This document shows, in pieces, positions 1 through 7,497 of a stretch of 64,000 bases of DNA. The stretch lies in contig NZ_KB899546.1 in NCBI RefSeq assembly GCF_000378345.1, forward strand, positions 1 to 64,000, in the 5' to 3' direction. This stretch comes from Hirschia maritima DSM 19733. Lineage in GTDB: Bacteria > Pseudomonadota > Alphaproteobacteria > Caulobacterales > Hyphomonadaceae. The notes beneath the pieces are model-generated. The model was not told the DNA's origin. It worked only from the letters and a program-made list of their open reading frames with translations, and ran no database searches. How positions within the stretch are numbered: position 1 is the first letter of the stretch; each line of letters starts with the position of its first letter. The position numbers and the translations under genes are program-made.

Positions 1-843
1 GCCATGCCCGGAATTGAGCCAACAGATGGTAGTCAAAATATTGAATTAGACGTTTTGAGCAATAAGGATGGCCTGTACCAAAATGTTCAAACTAACAGTG
101 ATGCATCATACACTATTAGCTTAGATGCTCGTTTGAGACCTGGATCAGATTCGTCCTCCCAAAGTGTTGAGATATTATGGAACAACACTAAGACTGGAGA
201 GTTCGTACCGACTTCTAGTTGGGCAACCTATACATTTTCTGTAATAGGAACTGGGGCTCAAGATAGGTTAACAGTTCAAGAGTTATCTTCACAATCTCAA
301 GATGGTGAAGGTGCCATTATTGACAATATCCAATTGATCGAGAGTGATACTCCACCTCCACCTCCACCGACGGGTGATATATCCTTGATGCTGTTTTCCG
401 AAGCCTTTGAAAACGGGGCAAATGAATGGGGAAGCGGAACGGTTGCAGCTTCACCAGAGCAATCCTTTGAAGGAAACCTCTCTTTAAAAGTAGTTGCTAA
501 TGCCTGGGGACAAGCAGGATTGAGTAAAACTCATACTGTTGATAGCACTACTGGAATATTGCGTTTCAATGTTTATCGAGATGGTAATAAAGGCAAAATT
601 TCATTTAGACATAGTGGCTGGGCTGGGCCGATAGATCTTGACAACAGTAATAGCTCGGCGTGGAGTTTGAATGGTGCACCTGGTTCACTTGAGGCATTTA
701 CTCCTAATACATGGCATTCAATTGAAGTGGAGCTTTCTCAGCTAAATGTCTCGGCTTTAAACACGGTAGGTGTTAATGCTATTTCCGCTAGTGGAAGTCA
801 AAGTAGCACATATTACTTTGATAACATCGGCCTCGGTGACTAA
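1..843 (+). CDS. C-terminal part of a secreted protein with two carbohydrate-binding-like domains (5' end outside window)
   Basis: The reading frame is already open at base 1, so the ATG at position 4 is probably internal and the protein starts upstream. What is visible is two beta-rich modules. The first (about residues 1-115) ends in a DNIQLIE-type strand, the usual end of galactose-binding-like domains. A PPPPPP linker follows, then a second module (about residues 128-279) that again ends in YFDNIGLGD. This arrangement is typical of the C-terminus of secreted glycoside hydrolases, lyases or adhesins, where such modules bind polysaccharide. The catalytic part, if any, is not in the window, so the activity cannot be named. 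No calcium-binding RTX repeats or sorting signal are seen at the end. A hairpin follows 25 bp after the stop. Confidence 0.7.
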   Translation, partial: AMPGIEPTDGSQNIELDVLSNKDGLYQNVQTNSDASYTISLDARLRPGSDSSSQSVEILWNNTKTGEFVPTSSWATYTFSVIGTGAQDRLTVQELSSQSQDGEGAIIDNIQLIESDTPPPPPPTGDISLMLFSEAFENGANEWGSGTVAASPEQSFEGNLSLKVVANAWGQAGLSKTHTVDSTTGILRFNVYRDGNKGKISFRHSGWAGPIDLDNSNSSAWSLNGAPGSLEAFTPNTWHSIEVELSQLNVSALNTVGVNAISASGSQSSTYYFDNIGLGD

Positions 844-867
844 AATTAATCTTTATCTCTCATTGAT

Positions 868-903
868 ATTTATACCCCATGTATTTATTCATGGGGTATA
901 AAT
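868..903 (+). terminator. Hairpin after the carbohydrate-binding protein gene
   Basis: A perfect 14-bp inverted repeat (868-881 and 890-903) encloses an 8-base loop. It begins 25 bp after the stop codon at 843. There is no long T run after it, so termination may be weak or need a factor. The strong stem and its position make terminator or 3'-end stabiliser the likely role. Confidence 0.6.
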
Positions 904-975
904 ATTCTAGCATGCCCCTCCTATTGCGGCCTATAATTCATTCAAAACACCCTCCTTACAGCTCCCCAACCGCAC

Positions 976-1089
976 GAAAACTGGCACGCGGCTTGAAACG
1001 TGAAAAGGGAATTCGCTCCGCAGCGAACTTCATGGCAACCTTTGATCCCCGTCCCTCCCGAAAATGAGCGAGGCACGGGGATTTTTTTT
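976..1089 (+). repeat. 114-bp dispersed repeat, copy 1 (sRNA-like element)
   Basis: This segment matches 4576-4689 at 111 of 114 positions; the mismatches are at 991, 1002 and 1004 and everything from 1005 to 1089 is identical. Read on the + strand it has, in order, a sigma-54-like motif (TGGCACG at 982-988, four bases, TTGA at 993-996), a perfect 6-bp hairpin (1012-1027), and a GC-rich hairpin (1045-1052 with 1075-1082) that runs into eight T residues. It ends 9 bp from the stop codon of the convergent glyoxalase-fold gene. There are no obvious terminal inverted repeats, target duplications or coding content. Confidence 0.85.
1008..1089 (+). ncRNA. Candidate ~80-nt small RNA from repeat copy 1
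   Basis: This is an inference. If the TGGCACG-N4-TTGA motif at 982-996 acts as a -24/-12 promoter, transcription would begin about 12 bases after it, near the GGGA at 1008. The RNA would carry a hairpin at 1012-1027 and end at the intrinsic terminator whose T run is 1082-1089. All three differences from the second copy lie outside the promoter-like words and outside this RNA. Against it, the -12 word reads GA and not the near-invariant GC of sigma-54 promoters. Confidence 0.35.
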
Positions 1090-1098
1090 GATCGACGA

Positions 1099-1518
1099 CT
1101 AAAGTGTCACGAAGCCTTCCGCATCTATTTTCAGGAAGGGATTCCATGCGATTTCCCAGAGGTGACCATCTGGATCTTCAAAATATCCAGAATACCCTCC
1201 CCATGTGCGCTCCACTGGCCCTTGAACATGTGTTGCTCCCTCCAGCGCCGTTACCTTCGCGAGTACTGCATCTACTTCTTCTTTGCTCGAAACATTGTGA
1301 GCCAGAGTAACCGATTTCCCGCCCATCTGAATGTCTCGTTCAAAGTCATCTTCCAATATCTTTTTTTGGACAACGCTAAAAAGCAATCCATTCATTTGGA
1401 AAAACGCTATCCCTTCGGTTTCAAATCCTGCTTCCCATCCAAGCCCGTCTTTATAGAAGTTTAAAGAGCGACCAAGGTCTTCTACAGCTAGACCAATAAT
1501 TGTGAGTGATTGTTTCAT
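1099..1518 (-). CDS. VOC-family (glyoxalase / bleomycin-resistance fold) protein
   Basis: The 139-residue protein has the two beta-alpha-beta-beta-beta modules of the vicinal oxygen chelate superfamily: an N-terminal module with LAVEDLGRSLNFYKDGLGW and a C-terminal one ending YFEDPDGHLWEIAWNP, where the His and Glu of GHLWE are the usual metal ligands. Members include glyoxalase I, dioxygenases and antibiotic-binding proteins, and the substrate cannot be told from sequence. The start chosen (MKQSLT) has a GGAGAC ribosome site about 6 bases upstream; the frame is open for another 12 codons without one. The gene stands alone, convergent with repeat copy 1. Confidence 0.85.
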   Translation of the reverse strand: MKQSLTIIGLAVEDLGRSLNFYKDGLGWEAGFETEGIAFFQMNGLLFSVVQKKILEDDFERDIQMGGKSVTLAHNVSSKEEVDAVLAKVTALEGATHVQGPVERTWGGYSGYFEDPDGHLWEIAWNPFLKIDAEGFVTL

Positions 1519-1767
1519 TCTAGTCTCCAAGTCATGTTTAACATCATGTCGCACAGCGCCAGTGTTTCATCATTGAAAGACAAGGAGGCAGAAAAAATCA
1601 CAAACGCCATCCACGCCTCTCAATGATGAGAAACGACAGCGCCGTGGGACTGAGTGAAATTCACCCGTCAGTGCATTGGTATTTCTTCGATAACATTATC
1701 AAACAAAACCAACGGGCCCGCTCAACCAAACTGGCCTGACTTTTTCGACAATTGGATACTATGAGAC

Positions 1768-2679
1768 TTATTCCGCCGCCGCAACAGCCGCTGCAATTTT
1801 TTCGCGTCGATCTCGTGTCCACGCACCATAAGTAAAGACGATTACGCCTAACCAGATGAAACCAAATGTGATGGCATGTCCTGTTGTAAATGCCTCACCA
1901 TAATAAAGCGCGACGAAAAACTGCAGGGTTGGCCCTATGTATTGCATGATCGCAATCGTAGAGAGGCGTAATCTTCTAGCGGCCAATGCAAACAAGATAA
2001 GCGGCACAGCTGTAACGATACCTGCAAGGCTGAGCAAGATGCTGTCACTTGTTGTTTCAGCTATCAACGGAGCCCCCTGCGCCCAAGCATACCCCAGATA
2101 CACCATAGCAAATGGCAATAAGAGCAAAACCTCTAGCAGAAAGCCTGTCCGACTATCAACGATCACCTGCTTCCGGATCGCGCCGTATAGGCCAAATGTG
2201 ATACACAGCGAAATGGCAACCCACGGAAATTGTCCGACATTAATTGTCTGGTTCAAGACACCAAGAGATGCCAACACAATGGCCGCGAGCTGTACTTTTG
2301 AAAAACGCTCTCCAAAGAAAATAGCTGCTAAAACAAAACTGAATAGCGGATTGATGAAATAACCAAGACTTCCTTCCATCACGCGTTCTTGCTGAACTGC
2401 CCAGATGTATATCAGCCAATTCAGGCCCATTAGAGCACCTGACAACGCCAACCAACCTAGGCGTTTTTTATCCTTCACAACTTCCCACACATCACGCCAG
2501 CGATTAGCCAGTGCGATCAAAACAATCCCCGTGGGTACCGACCAGAATATGCGGTGAGCCAGCACCAAGTCTGGGGAAACATTCCCCACAAGCTTAAAAT
2601 AAATTGGCAAAAAGCCCCAAAGACTGTAGCAGCCCAAAGCAGCGAATAGCCCAAATTGTGAATTTTTTGTCTCAGTCAT
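1768..2679 (-). CDS. rarD: RarD protein, EamA/DMT-superfamily permease
   Basis: The 303-residue, ten-helix inner-membrane protein has two EamA repeats. The motifs YSLWGFLPIYFK near the N-terminus, NWLIYIWAVQ with LGYFINPLF in the middle, and QYIGPTLQFFVALYYGE near the end are those of RarD (named for chloramphenicol sensitivity). The family belongs to drug/metabolite transporters, but its physiological substrate is not well settled. The start MTETKNS is preferred over an upstream in-frame ATG because GGAGAC lies just before it. The C-terminus ends in an Ala-rich tail. No neighbour suggests a pathway. Confidence 0.9.
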   Translation of the reverse strand: MTETKNSQFGLFAALGCYSLWGFLPIYFKLVGNVSPDLVLAHRIFWSVPTGIVLIALANRWRDVWEVVKDKKRLGWLALSGALMGLNWLIYIWAVQQERVMEGSLGYFINPLFSFVLAAIFFGERFSKVQLAAIVLASLGVLNQTINVGQFPWVAISLCITFGLYGAIRKQVIVDSRTGFLLEVLLLLPFAMVYLGYAWAQGAPLIAETTSDSILLSLAGIVTAVPLILFALAARRLRLSTIAIMQYIGPTLQFFVALYYGEAFTTGHAITFGFIWLGVIVFTYGAWTRDRREKIAAAVAAAE

Positions 2680-2788
2680 GCATAGTCTCCAGCAGCATGA
2701 AACCCTCAATTCCAGTTATGATGTTCTTGTCTTGTTTTACATCCATTGGGAACTGATGTTGTTTATTCATAGCGTTGATCAAATGCCA

Positions 2789-2816
2789 AAAGGCCGGACA
2801 TTTCTGCCCGGCCTTT
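2789..2816 (-). terminator. Terminator after asd
   Basis: A perfect 9-bp stem (2789-2797 with 2808-2816) built on AAAGGCCGG lies 28 bp beyond the asd stop codon. On the minus strand the right arm ends in TTTT, as in an intrinsic terminator. It could also stop transcription from the other direction. Confidence 0.75.
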
Positions 2817-2844
2817 CAAAACTTTCAACGATGGAAGTTTTTAA

Positions 2845-3909
2845 TTAAGCGGGCGAACCCTTATCAAAAGTTGGCGATTTCAGAAGGCTGTCCGGTTTCA
2901 AAATACCGCGCTCTACACAAAGCTCTGCAATCTGAACTGCATTCAGCGCTGCACCTTTGCGAAGGTTGTCAGATACACACCAGAACGCCAGACCATTATC
3001 AACAGTCACATCTTCGCGGATACGAGAAATAAATGTCGCCCACTCACCAACACATTCAATCGGCGTGATGTAACCACCATCTTCACGGTTATCCACCACA
3101 ACAATACCGTCAGCTTCTTTCAAAATCGCGCGCGCTTTGTCTGCAGATAACGGGTCAGCTGTTTCAATATTCACCGCTTCAGCGTGCCCCACAAATGTAG
3201 GAACACGGGCACACGTTGCAGTTAGCTGAATGTCTGGGTCCAAGATTTTCTTGGTTTCAGAAGCCATTTTCCATTCTTCTTTTGTGAAACCATCATCCAT
3301 AAACACATCAATGTGCGGGATCACGTTGAATGCGATCTGTTTTGTGTAAACCTGCGGCTCAGGCGCATCGTTTACAAAAATACCTTTAGTCTGGTTCCAA
3401 AGCTCATCCATTGCATCTTTACCAGATCCAGAAACGGATTGGTAAGTTGAAACAACAACGCGCTCAATGCCAGCAGCATCGTGCAATGGCTTAAGCGCAA
3501 CAACAAGCTGAGCTGTTGAACAGTTTGGGTTCGCGATGATATTTTTCTTATCATACCCATCAACAGCATCAGGGTTCACCTCTGGTACAATCAAAGGCAC
3601 ATCCGGATCCATGCGGTAGTGTGATGAGTTATCAATGACAAGACAACCAGCTTTAGCAATCTTTGGAGCCCATTCTTTGGCAACAGATCCGCCAGCGGAC
3701 ATCAAACACAAATCAAACTGAGACCAGTCTGTCTGTTCAACATCTTCACATTTTAGAATCTTATCGCCATAGCTCACTTCTGCACCCTTAGAACGACGAG
3801 ATGCAATAGCAGCTACGCTGTCCGCAGGGAATTTGCGTTCATCAAGGATGTTCATCATTTCGCGACCGACATTGCCGGTTGCGCCGAGTACGGCAACACG
3901 AAGAGCCAT
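2845..3909 (-). CDS. asd: Aspartate-semialdehyde dehydrogenase
   Basis: The 354-residue NADP-dependent enzyme converts aspartyl phosphate to aspartate semialdehyde, the branch point to lysine/diaminopimelate, threonine and methionine. It shows the Rossmann motif GATGNVG (residues 9-15) and the catalytic cysteine in NPNCST (Cys130). The start MALRVAV directly precedes the Rossmann strand and has GGAGAC upstream. Longer readings add about 47 residues that do not look like part of the family. It is transcribed divergently from the NTF2-like gene, with about 160 bp of shared promoter region. lysA, also of the lysine branch, is elsewhere in the window. Confidence 0.95.
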   Translation of the reverse strand: MALRVAVLGATGNVGREMMNILDERKFPADSVAAIASRRSKGAEVSYGDKILKCEDVEQTDWSQFDLCLMSAGGSVAKEWAPKIAKAGCLVIDNSSHYRMDPDVPLIVPEVNPDAVDGYDKKNIIANPNCSTAQLVVALKPLHDAAGIERVVVSTYQSVSGSGKDAMDELWNQTKGIFVNDAPEPQVYTKQIAFNVIPHIDVFMDDGFTKEEWKMASETKKILDPDIQLTATCARVPTFVGHAEAVNIETADPLSADKARAILKEADGIVVVDNREDGGYITPIECVGEWATFISRIREDVTVDNGLAFWCVSDNLRKGAALNAVQIAELCVERGILKPDSLLKSPTFDKGSPA

Positions 3910-4068
3910 AGGGGGGTCTCCAATAGACTTCTTTAAATTTTTTACTGAGGAACGCCACCTAGCGCACTTTTGCCATATATGCAAAGGTTGATGCATTATA
4001 TAAAATATATAATACAAAATTATGCGCCGCCCTGCGCTCTTTTCTCTCAAACACGGGCAGGAGACAAA

Positions 4069-4446
4069 ATGACCAACCCAGCAGAATTAGTCGAACGTTA
4101 TGTTACACTTAGCAATCATGACGATATTGACGGCGTTCTTGCCTGCTGCGCAGACAACATCATGTTTGAAACGGTCATGAATCCACGCGGCTCTATGCGT
4201 TTACAGGGCAAAGCGCAAGTTCGTGAAGTTTTGGCCGGCACAATGGCTGCCTTCAAAGACCGCTCTCATCGCTTGGCATCAATCATCTCACAGGGCAATC
4301 GTGTGGCTGCTGAAACAGTTTTTACAGGCGTAGCATTAGCCGAACTTGGCGATGGTGTTCGCCCGGGCGATAAAGTCGCTATTCGCGGCGCTACAATCTT
4401 CGAAATTGAAAATGGGCTGATCGCGCGCATTACGGATTATTCTTAA
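4069..4446 (+). CDS. NTF2-like / SnoaL-type protein
   Basis: The 125-residue protein has the alpha+beta cone-fold pattern of the SnoaL/NTF2-like superfamily: an N-terminal helix ending VERYVTLSNHDDIDGVLACCADN and later strands such as VAAETVFTG and ATIFEIENGLIARITDYS, the last being the family's usual ending. The fold serves isomerases, hydrolases and ligand-binding proteins, so no reaction can be assigned. The ATG at 4069 has AGGAGA 4 bases upstream and is preferred over an in-frame ATG about 100 bases earlier. The gene is monocistronic and is followed by about 130 bp without features before repeat copy 2. Confidence 0.8.
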   Translation: MTNPAELVERYVTLSNHDDIDGVLACCADNIMFETVMNPRGSMRLQGKAQVREVLAGTMAAFKDRSHRLASIISQGNRVAAETVFTGVALAELGDGVRPGDKVAIRGATIFEIENGLIARITDYS

Positions 4447-4575
4447 GGCTGCAAAAAAAGTCAATTTGTGGATTTGTTCCAATTTGAAACATAATTTGCG
4501 CCCTACTTAGTTCAGACCCGCTCAAATTTCCGTAAACCACTCACAAATGCACAAAACTCTTCTCCCCTGAGAGGA

Positions 4576-4689
4576 GAAAACTGGCACGCGACTTGAAACG
4601 TAATAAGGGAATTCGCTCCGCAGCGAACTTCATGGCAACCTTTGATCCCCGTCCCTCCCGAAAATGAGCGAGGCACGGGGATTTTTTTT
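4576..4689 (+). repeat. 114-bp dispersed repeat, copy 2 (sRNA-like element)
   Basis: This is the second copy of the element at 976-1089, exactly 3600 bp away and in the same orientation, with three substitutions (4591, 4602, 4604). It keeps the TGGCACG-N4-TTGA motif, the small hairpin (4612-4627), the terminator hairpin and the eight T residues (4682-4689). Its last two bases lie inside the stop codon of the convergent phosphodiesterase gene, so, as at copy 1, the T-run end abuts the 3' end of a minus-strand gene. Confidence 0.85.
4608..4689 (+). ncRNA. Candidate ~80-nt small RNA from repeat copy 2
   Basis: The predicted RNA is identical in sequence to that of copy 1, starting near 4608 and ending in the T run. 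If both were made they would give one RNA species from two loci. Each transcript would run toward, but stop before, a gene on the opposite strand. This is inferred from sequence alone. Confidence 0.35.
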
Positions 4690-6304
4690 ATTTTCCTTCC
4701 AGCTTGGACAGAAAGCTCTCACCTGAAATTTTGTTTTCAGGTTCAATTCCTATCCATTCGGCAATCGTTGGTGAAATATCCATTGCATCGACGCAACCAT
4801 AATGCCCCGCCTCAAGTGAGTCAGCCAATAAAAGACACTCTCCTAATCCGCCCGTGTGACCTCCTGTTCTTCGATAAGGCAACGGGCCAATCTCACCATA
4901 TTTTTCGTGAAATATGCCAAGAGGTTCACCATCCCAGATGATTTCCATGTCTCCATTGCTCTTAGGCACTGCAAATGGATCTTCCGGACTAGTGCGGTGA
5001 ACTTCACGAATGATAGATGCTCCTGTCCGTGAACACTTGCATTCACGCAGCAAAGCCTCGACTTCATCCATTGCTTGAGAATAATTCTCTGGCGCAATCA
5101 TGCCTTTAGCTTCACGCCCTTTTACGTTCAATCGGATACGTCCATCATAAAATGATGGCAGTGCAAACGCTGGCATGCCTTCCCAAGCATGGCTAAATCC
5201 TGACGAGGGCATCCAATCCAAACTAACCGATTTATCTCTTTTACGTCCCAATGCACCTGCAGCCAATGTTTTGATTTTATTCGTTGCACGCTCTAAAGAC
5301 GCTGGGCGCGTATACTCAGAAACCTGCATCTCATCAAAAACGGCACTACTCCAACTTTCTCCAGGCTCAAGCATAGGAACCGAATTTGCTTTTGAGCTCC
5401 AGCGTTCAGGAGTAATAAAATTTGGTTTGTTGTATGTGTGCCTATAGAGAAGTTCAGGCAATAAAATCATTGATACGACATCAGCATCATTTGACCCCAT
5501 GCCATGCATCCAGAATAGACATAATGCGGCATCAGGAAATTGTTGCTGAAGGTCGCCAATCATTTTATCCAACTCTTCATAAATCGCCACGAGGCCATCA
5601 TATGCTGGTTTAGCACTTGGGTGCGCATTCAGTGGATGAGCTTTATCAAACCCATGCCATAAAGGCTCGATGGCAGAATGAAGTTCACTCACAACCGTTA
5701 GAGCAAGATCCCAATCCGGAAAACGTTCTTTCAATAACCAACTTGTTAATTGGCTTCGGACTTGAGTTGCTTTTCGTAAATTTTCAGCCGTTTGCTTTGT
5801 GGCTTCTGCATCATTCCATACGAATGCATAGATATCATTGGGCGCAGGATAAGGACCAAATTTTTCAAGGATTTCGTTGTACAAATTATCTGGTCTACAA
5901 AATGGAGCAACACCGGGATCATGCGCGCCCCAATTCACAAACCCATTCATGTTTGGGCATGATGATAAATCAAAATACGGCGCATCCAGAATAACTGCAC
6001 GCTCACCCGCCGCCTTTAGAAACGGCAGCTCGATACTCATTGGTTGAGAGGCGACATAGTTTTTTGTGTCAAAATCAACAGCCGACCATCGCCCGGAATC
6101 TTCAGGAGATTGTCCCGTCGCAAAGTGCTGCCACGATAATCCGGTCAGCTTGTTCCGTCCATGATCGACATCTAGGTGCGCACTGGATTTCAAGAGACGT
6201 TCTATGTTTGGCAGTTTCCCCTGCTCGATAAGAGCATCAGCAATACGGGTCTCGTAGCCATCAAGTCCAATGATTAGGAGTCGTTCACGTTTATTATCTG
6301 CCAC
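4688..6304 (-). CDS. Alkaline-phosphatase-superfamily phosphodiesterase / nucleotide pyrophosphatase-like protein
   Basis: The 538-residue protein begins LLIIGLDGYETRIADAL followed by a PNIERLL segment, the start of type I phosphodiesterase / nucleotide pyrophosphatase domains, where the Asp binds metal. Further metal-site motifs are WMHGMGSNDAD near the middle and RRTGGHTGG near the C-terminus, with an ISPTIAEWIGI segment at the end as in sulfatases and phosphoglycerol transferases. No signal peptide is seen, so it is probably cytoplasmic. It starts 15 bp after the glycosyltransferase gene ends, so the two are likely co-transcribed. The substrate is unknown; a polysaccharide or lipid head group is possible. 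The stop codon is formed partly by repeat copy 2. Confidence 0.8.
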   Translation of the reverse strand: MADNKRERLLIIGLDGYETRIADALIEQGKLPNIERLLKSSAHLDVDHGRNKLTGLSWQHFATGQSPEDSGRWSAVDFDTKNYVASQPMSIELPFLKAAGERAVILDAPYFDLSSCPNMNGFVNWGAHDPGVAPFCRPDNLYNEILEKFGPYPAPNDIYAFVWNDAEATKQTAENLRKATQVRSQLTSWLLKERFPDWDLALTVVSELHSAIEPLWHGFDKAHPLNAHPSAKPAYDGLVAIYEELDKMIGDLQQQFPDAALCLFWMHGMGSNDADVVSMILLPELLYRHTYNKPNFITPERWSSKANSVPMLEPGESWSSAVFDEMQVSEYTRPASLERATNKIKTLAAGALGRKRDKSVSLDWMPSSGFSHAWEGMPAFALPSFYDGRIRLNVKGREAKGMIAPENYSQAMDEVEALLRECKCSRTGASIIREVHRTSPEDPFAVPKSNGDMEIIWDGEPLGIFHEKYGEIGPLPYRRTGGHTGGLGECLLLADSLEAGHYGCVDAMDISPTIAEWIGIEPENKISGESFLSKLEGK

Positions 6305-6319
6305 ACCGAGCCTCTGATT

Positions 6320-7411
6320 TTATTGTTCTTTTTTGGAAGAGAAAAACTCACGAAAAAATTCGATTTGTTTTGGCCCTAAAATGGGTTTTGATTTTTGAAC
6401 CATAAAACCAGTTTCCCATTTTAATCGACGCAAAAATTTGGCCATGCCCTTGTGCTCATCGAGAGGGAATTTTGTCCCAATTTTAATGAGGTCAGTTTTA
6501 ATTTTATCGTGATAAGCGATAGATTCCGAAGTGGTTGCCAAACCTTTTTGGTTTGCTCTACATTCTCGCGCCTTTGAAAAAGAAGAAATTCCAGCAATTG
6601 TTCCTTCAAGCGTGCTAAATAGGCAACCACCGCGCGCTCCAGCAACAATTAAAAGAACTGAATCACTCAAAATCTGGCTTATAGGAACACCAAATTTGAA
6701 GTTAAGATACAGCCGATTACGAGCGTTGTAATAGCTTCTTTTGCCTTTCCAATACACGCGATGTTCACCCGAAACCTTGTGACGAATTCTAATATCGCCC
6801 CGATATTCTATTTCATATCCAAGATTGATAATGCGTTTGGAAAGGTCTTCCTCTTCGTGAAGAAAAAAGAGAAAACCATCAAAGCCGTCTGATTGCTCAA
6901 ATACTGAACGCTTTAAAACTGCTCCTGCACCTACAAAAGCTCTAGCTTTGAACACCTTTTTCCAATCACGTTCGACAGGCCTTCTTCCAAAGGTCCAGCT
7001 TGTCTTGTCCGGTTGCGGAGATGCAGCATTTGAATAAAAATTTTCTACACCTAAACTCAACGCACCCAGTGTATCACTGCCTTCCAAAACCTTGATCGCA
7101 CGGTTTAAACAGTTTTGATCAGCAAAGACCGCGTCGTTATCAAGCAATACAATATATTTGGATGTGCCTTTAATACATCCTTGATTGCGACCAGAAGGAA
7201 CCCCTACATTCATCGAATTCTCAATGAAATTTACATTCTCCAAAGGCTCACAAAAGTTACGCAATTTTCTGACATTCACGCACCGACTGCCTTGATCGAA
7301 AACGATTATGTTTGCATCCACTTCTTTCTGAGCGATTGCGCTTTCAATCGCTTCTATGGTGTCTTCCGGTCGATCCCAGGATAATATCACCACATCAATA
7401 GACTTGGGCAT
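6320..7411 (-). CDS. Family 2 glycosyltransferase
   Basis: The 363-residue protein opens with the GT-A strand IDVVILSWDRPEDTIEAIESA and has the nucleotide-sugar metal motif DND (residues 91-93, in VLLDNDAVF). The acceptor-side segment FLFFLHEEEDLSKRI corresponds to the usual ED(x)D motif. A hydrophobic stretch around ISQILSDSVLLIVAG may touch the membrane. The start MPKSIDV has an AGGAGG-like ribosome site (GGAGGAAA) just upstream, stronger than any at earlier codons. It forms a two-gene unit with the phosphodiesterase. It probably builds an extracellular or surface polysaccharide, but sugar and acceptor cannot be read from the sequence. Confidence 0.85.
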   Translation of the reverse strand: MPKSIDVVILSWDRPEDTIEAIESAIAQKEVDANIIVFDQGSRCVNVRKLRNFCEPLENVNFIENSMNVGVPSGRNQGCIKGTSKYIVLLDNDAVFADQNCLNRAIKVLEGSDTLGALSLGVENFYSNAASPQPDKTSWTFGRRPVERDWKKVFKARAFVGAGAVLKRSVFEQSDGFDGFLFFLHEEEDLSKRIINLGYEIEYRGDIRIRHKVSGEHRVYWKGKRSYYNARNRLYLNFKFGVPISQILSDSVLLIVAGARGGCLFSTLEGTIAGISSFSKARECRANQKGLATTSESIAYHDKIKTDLIKIGTKFPLDEHKGMAKFLRRLKWETGFMVQKSKPILGPKQIEFFREFFSSKKEQ

Positions 7412-7497
7412 GAATTTCCTCCGCTTCCCGAAAAGAGAAGCAATATACATACCATAGCCTAATTTCTTAGTCAGACTGGCCTATTGAACACTTGGGC

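Noticed and set aside
956-1147. Minus-strand ORF across repeat copy 1, giving a basic peptide
   Set aside because: The codons come from the repeat's hairpins and the peptide changes at once outside the repeat; no ribosome site. It is better explained as antisense of the RNA-like element.
3988-4013. TTGATG and TATAAT as a promoter for the NTF2-like gene
   Set aside because: The spacing is 14 bp, too short, and the region is A+T-rich so TATAAT-like words are frequent.
1000-4690. The two repeats as integron attC sites flanking cassettes
   Set aside because: Genes between them lie on both strands and include asd and rarD, both ordinary chromosomal genes; no integrase and no attC core sites.
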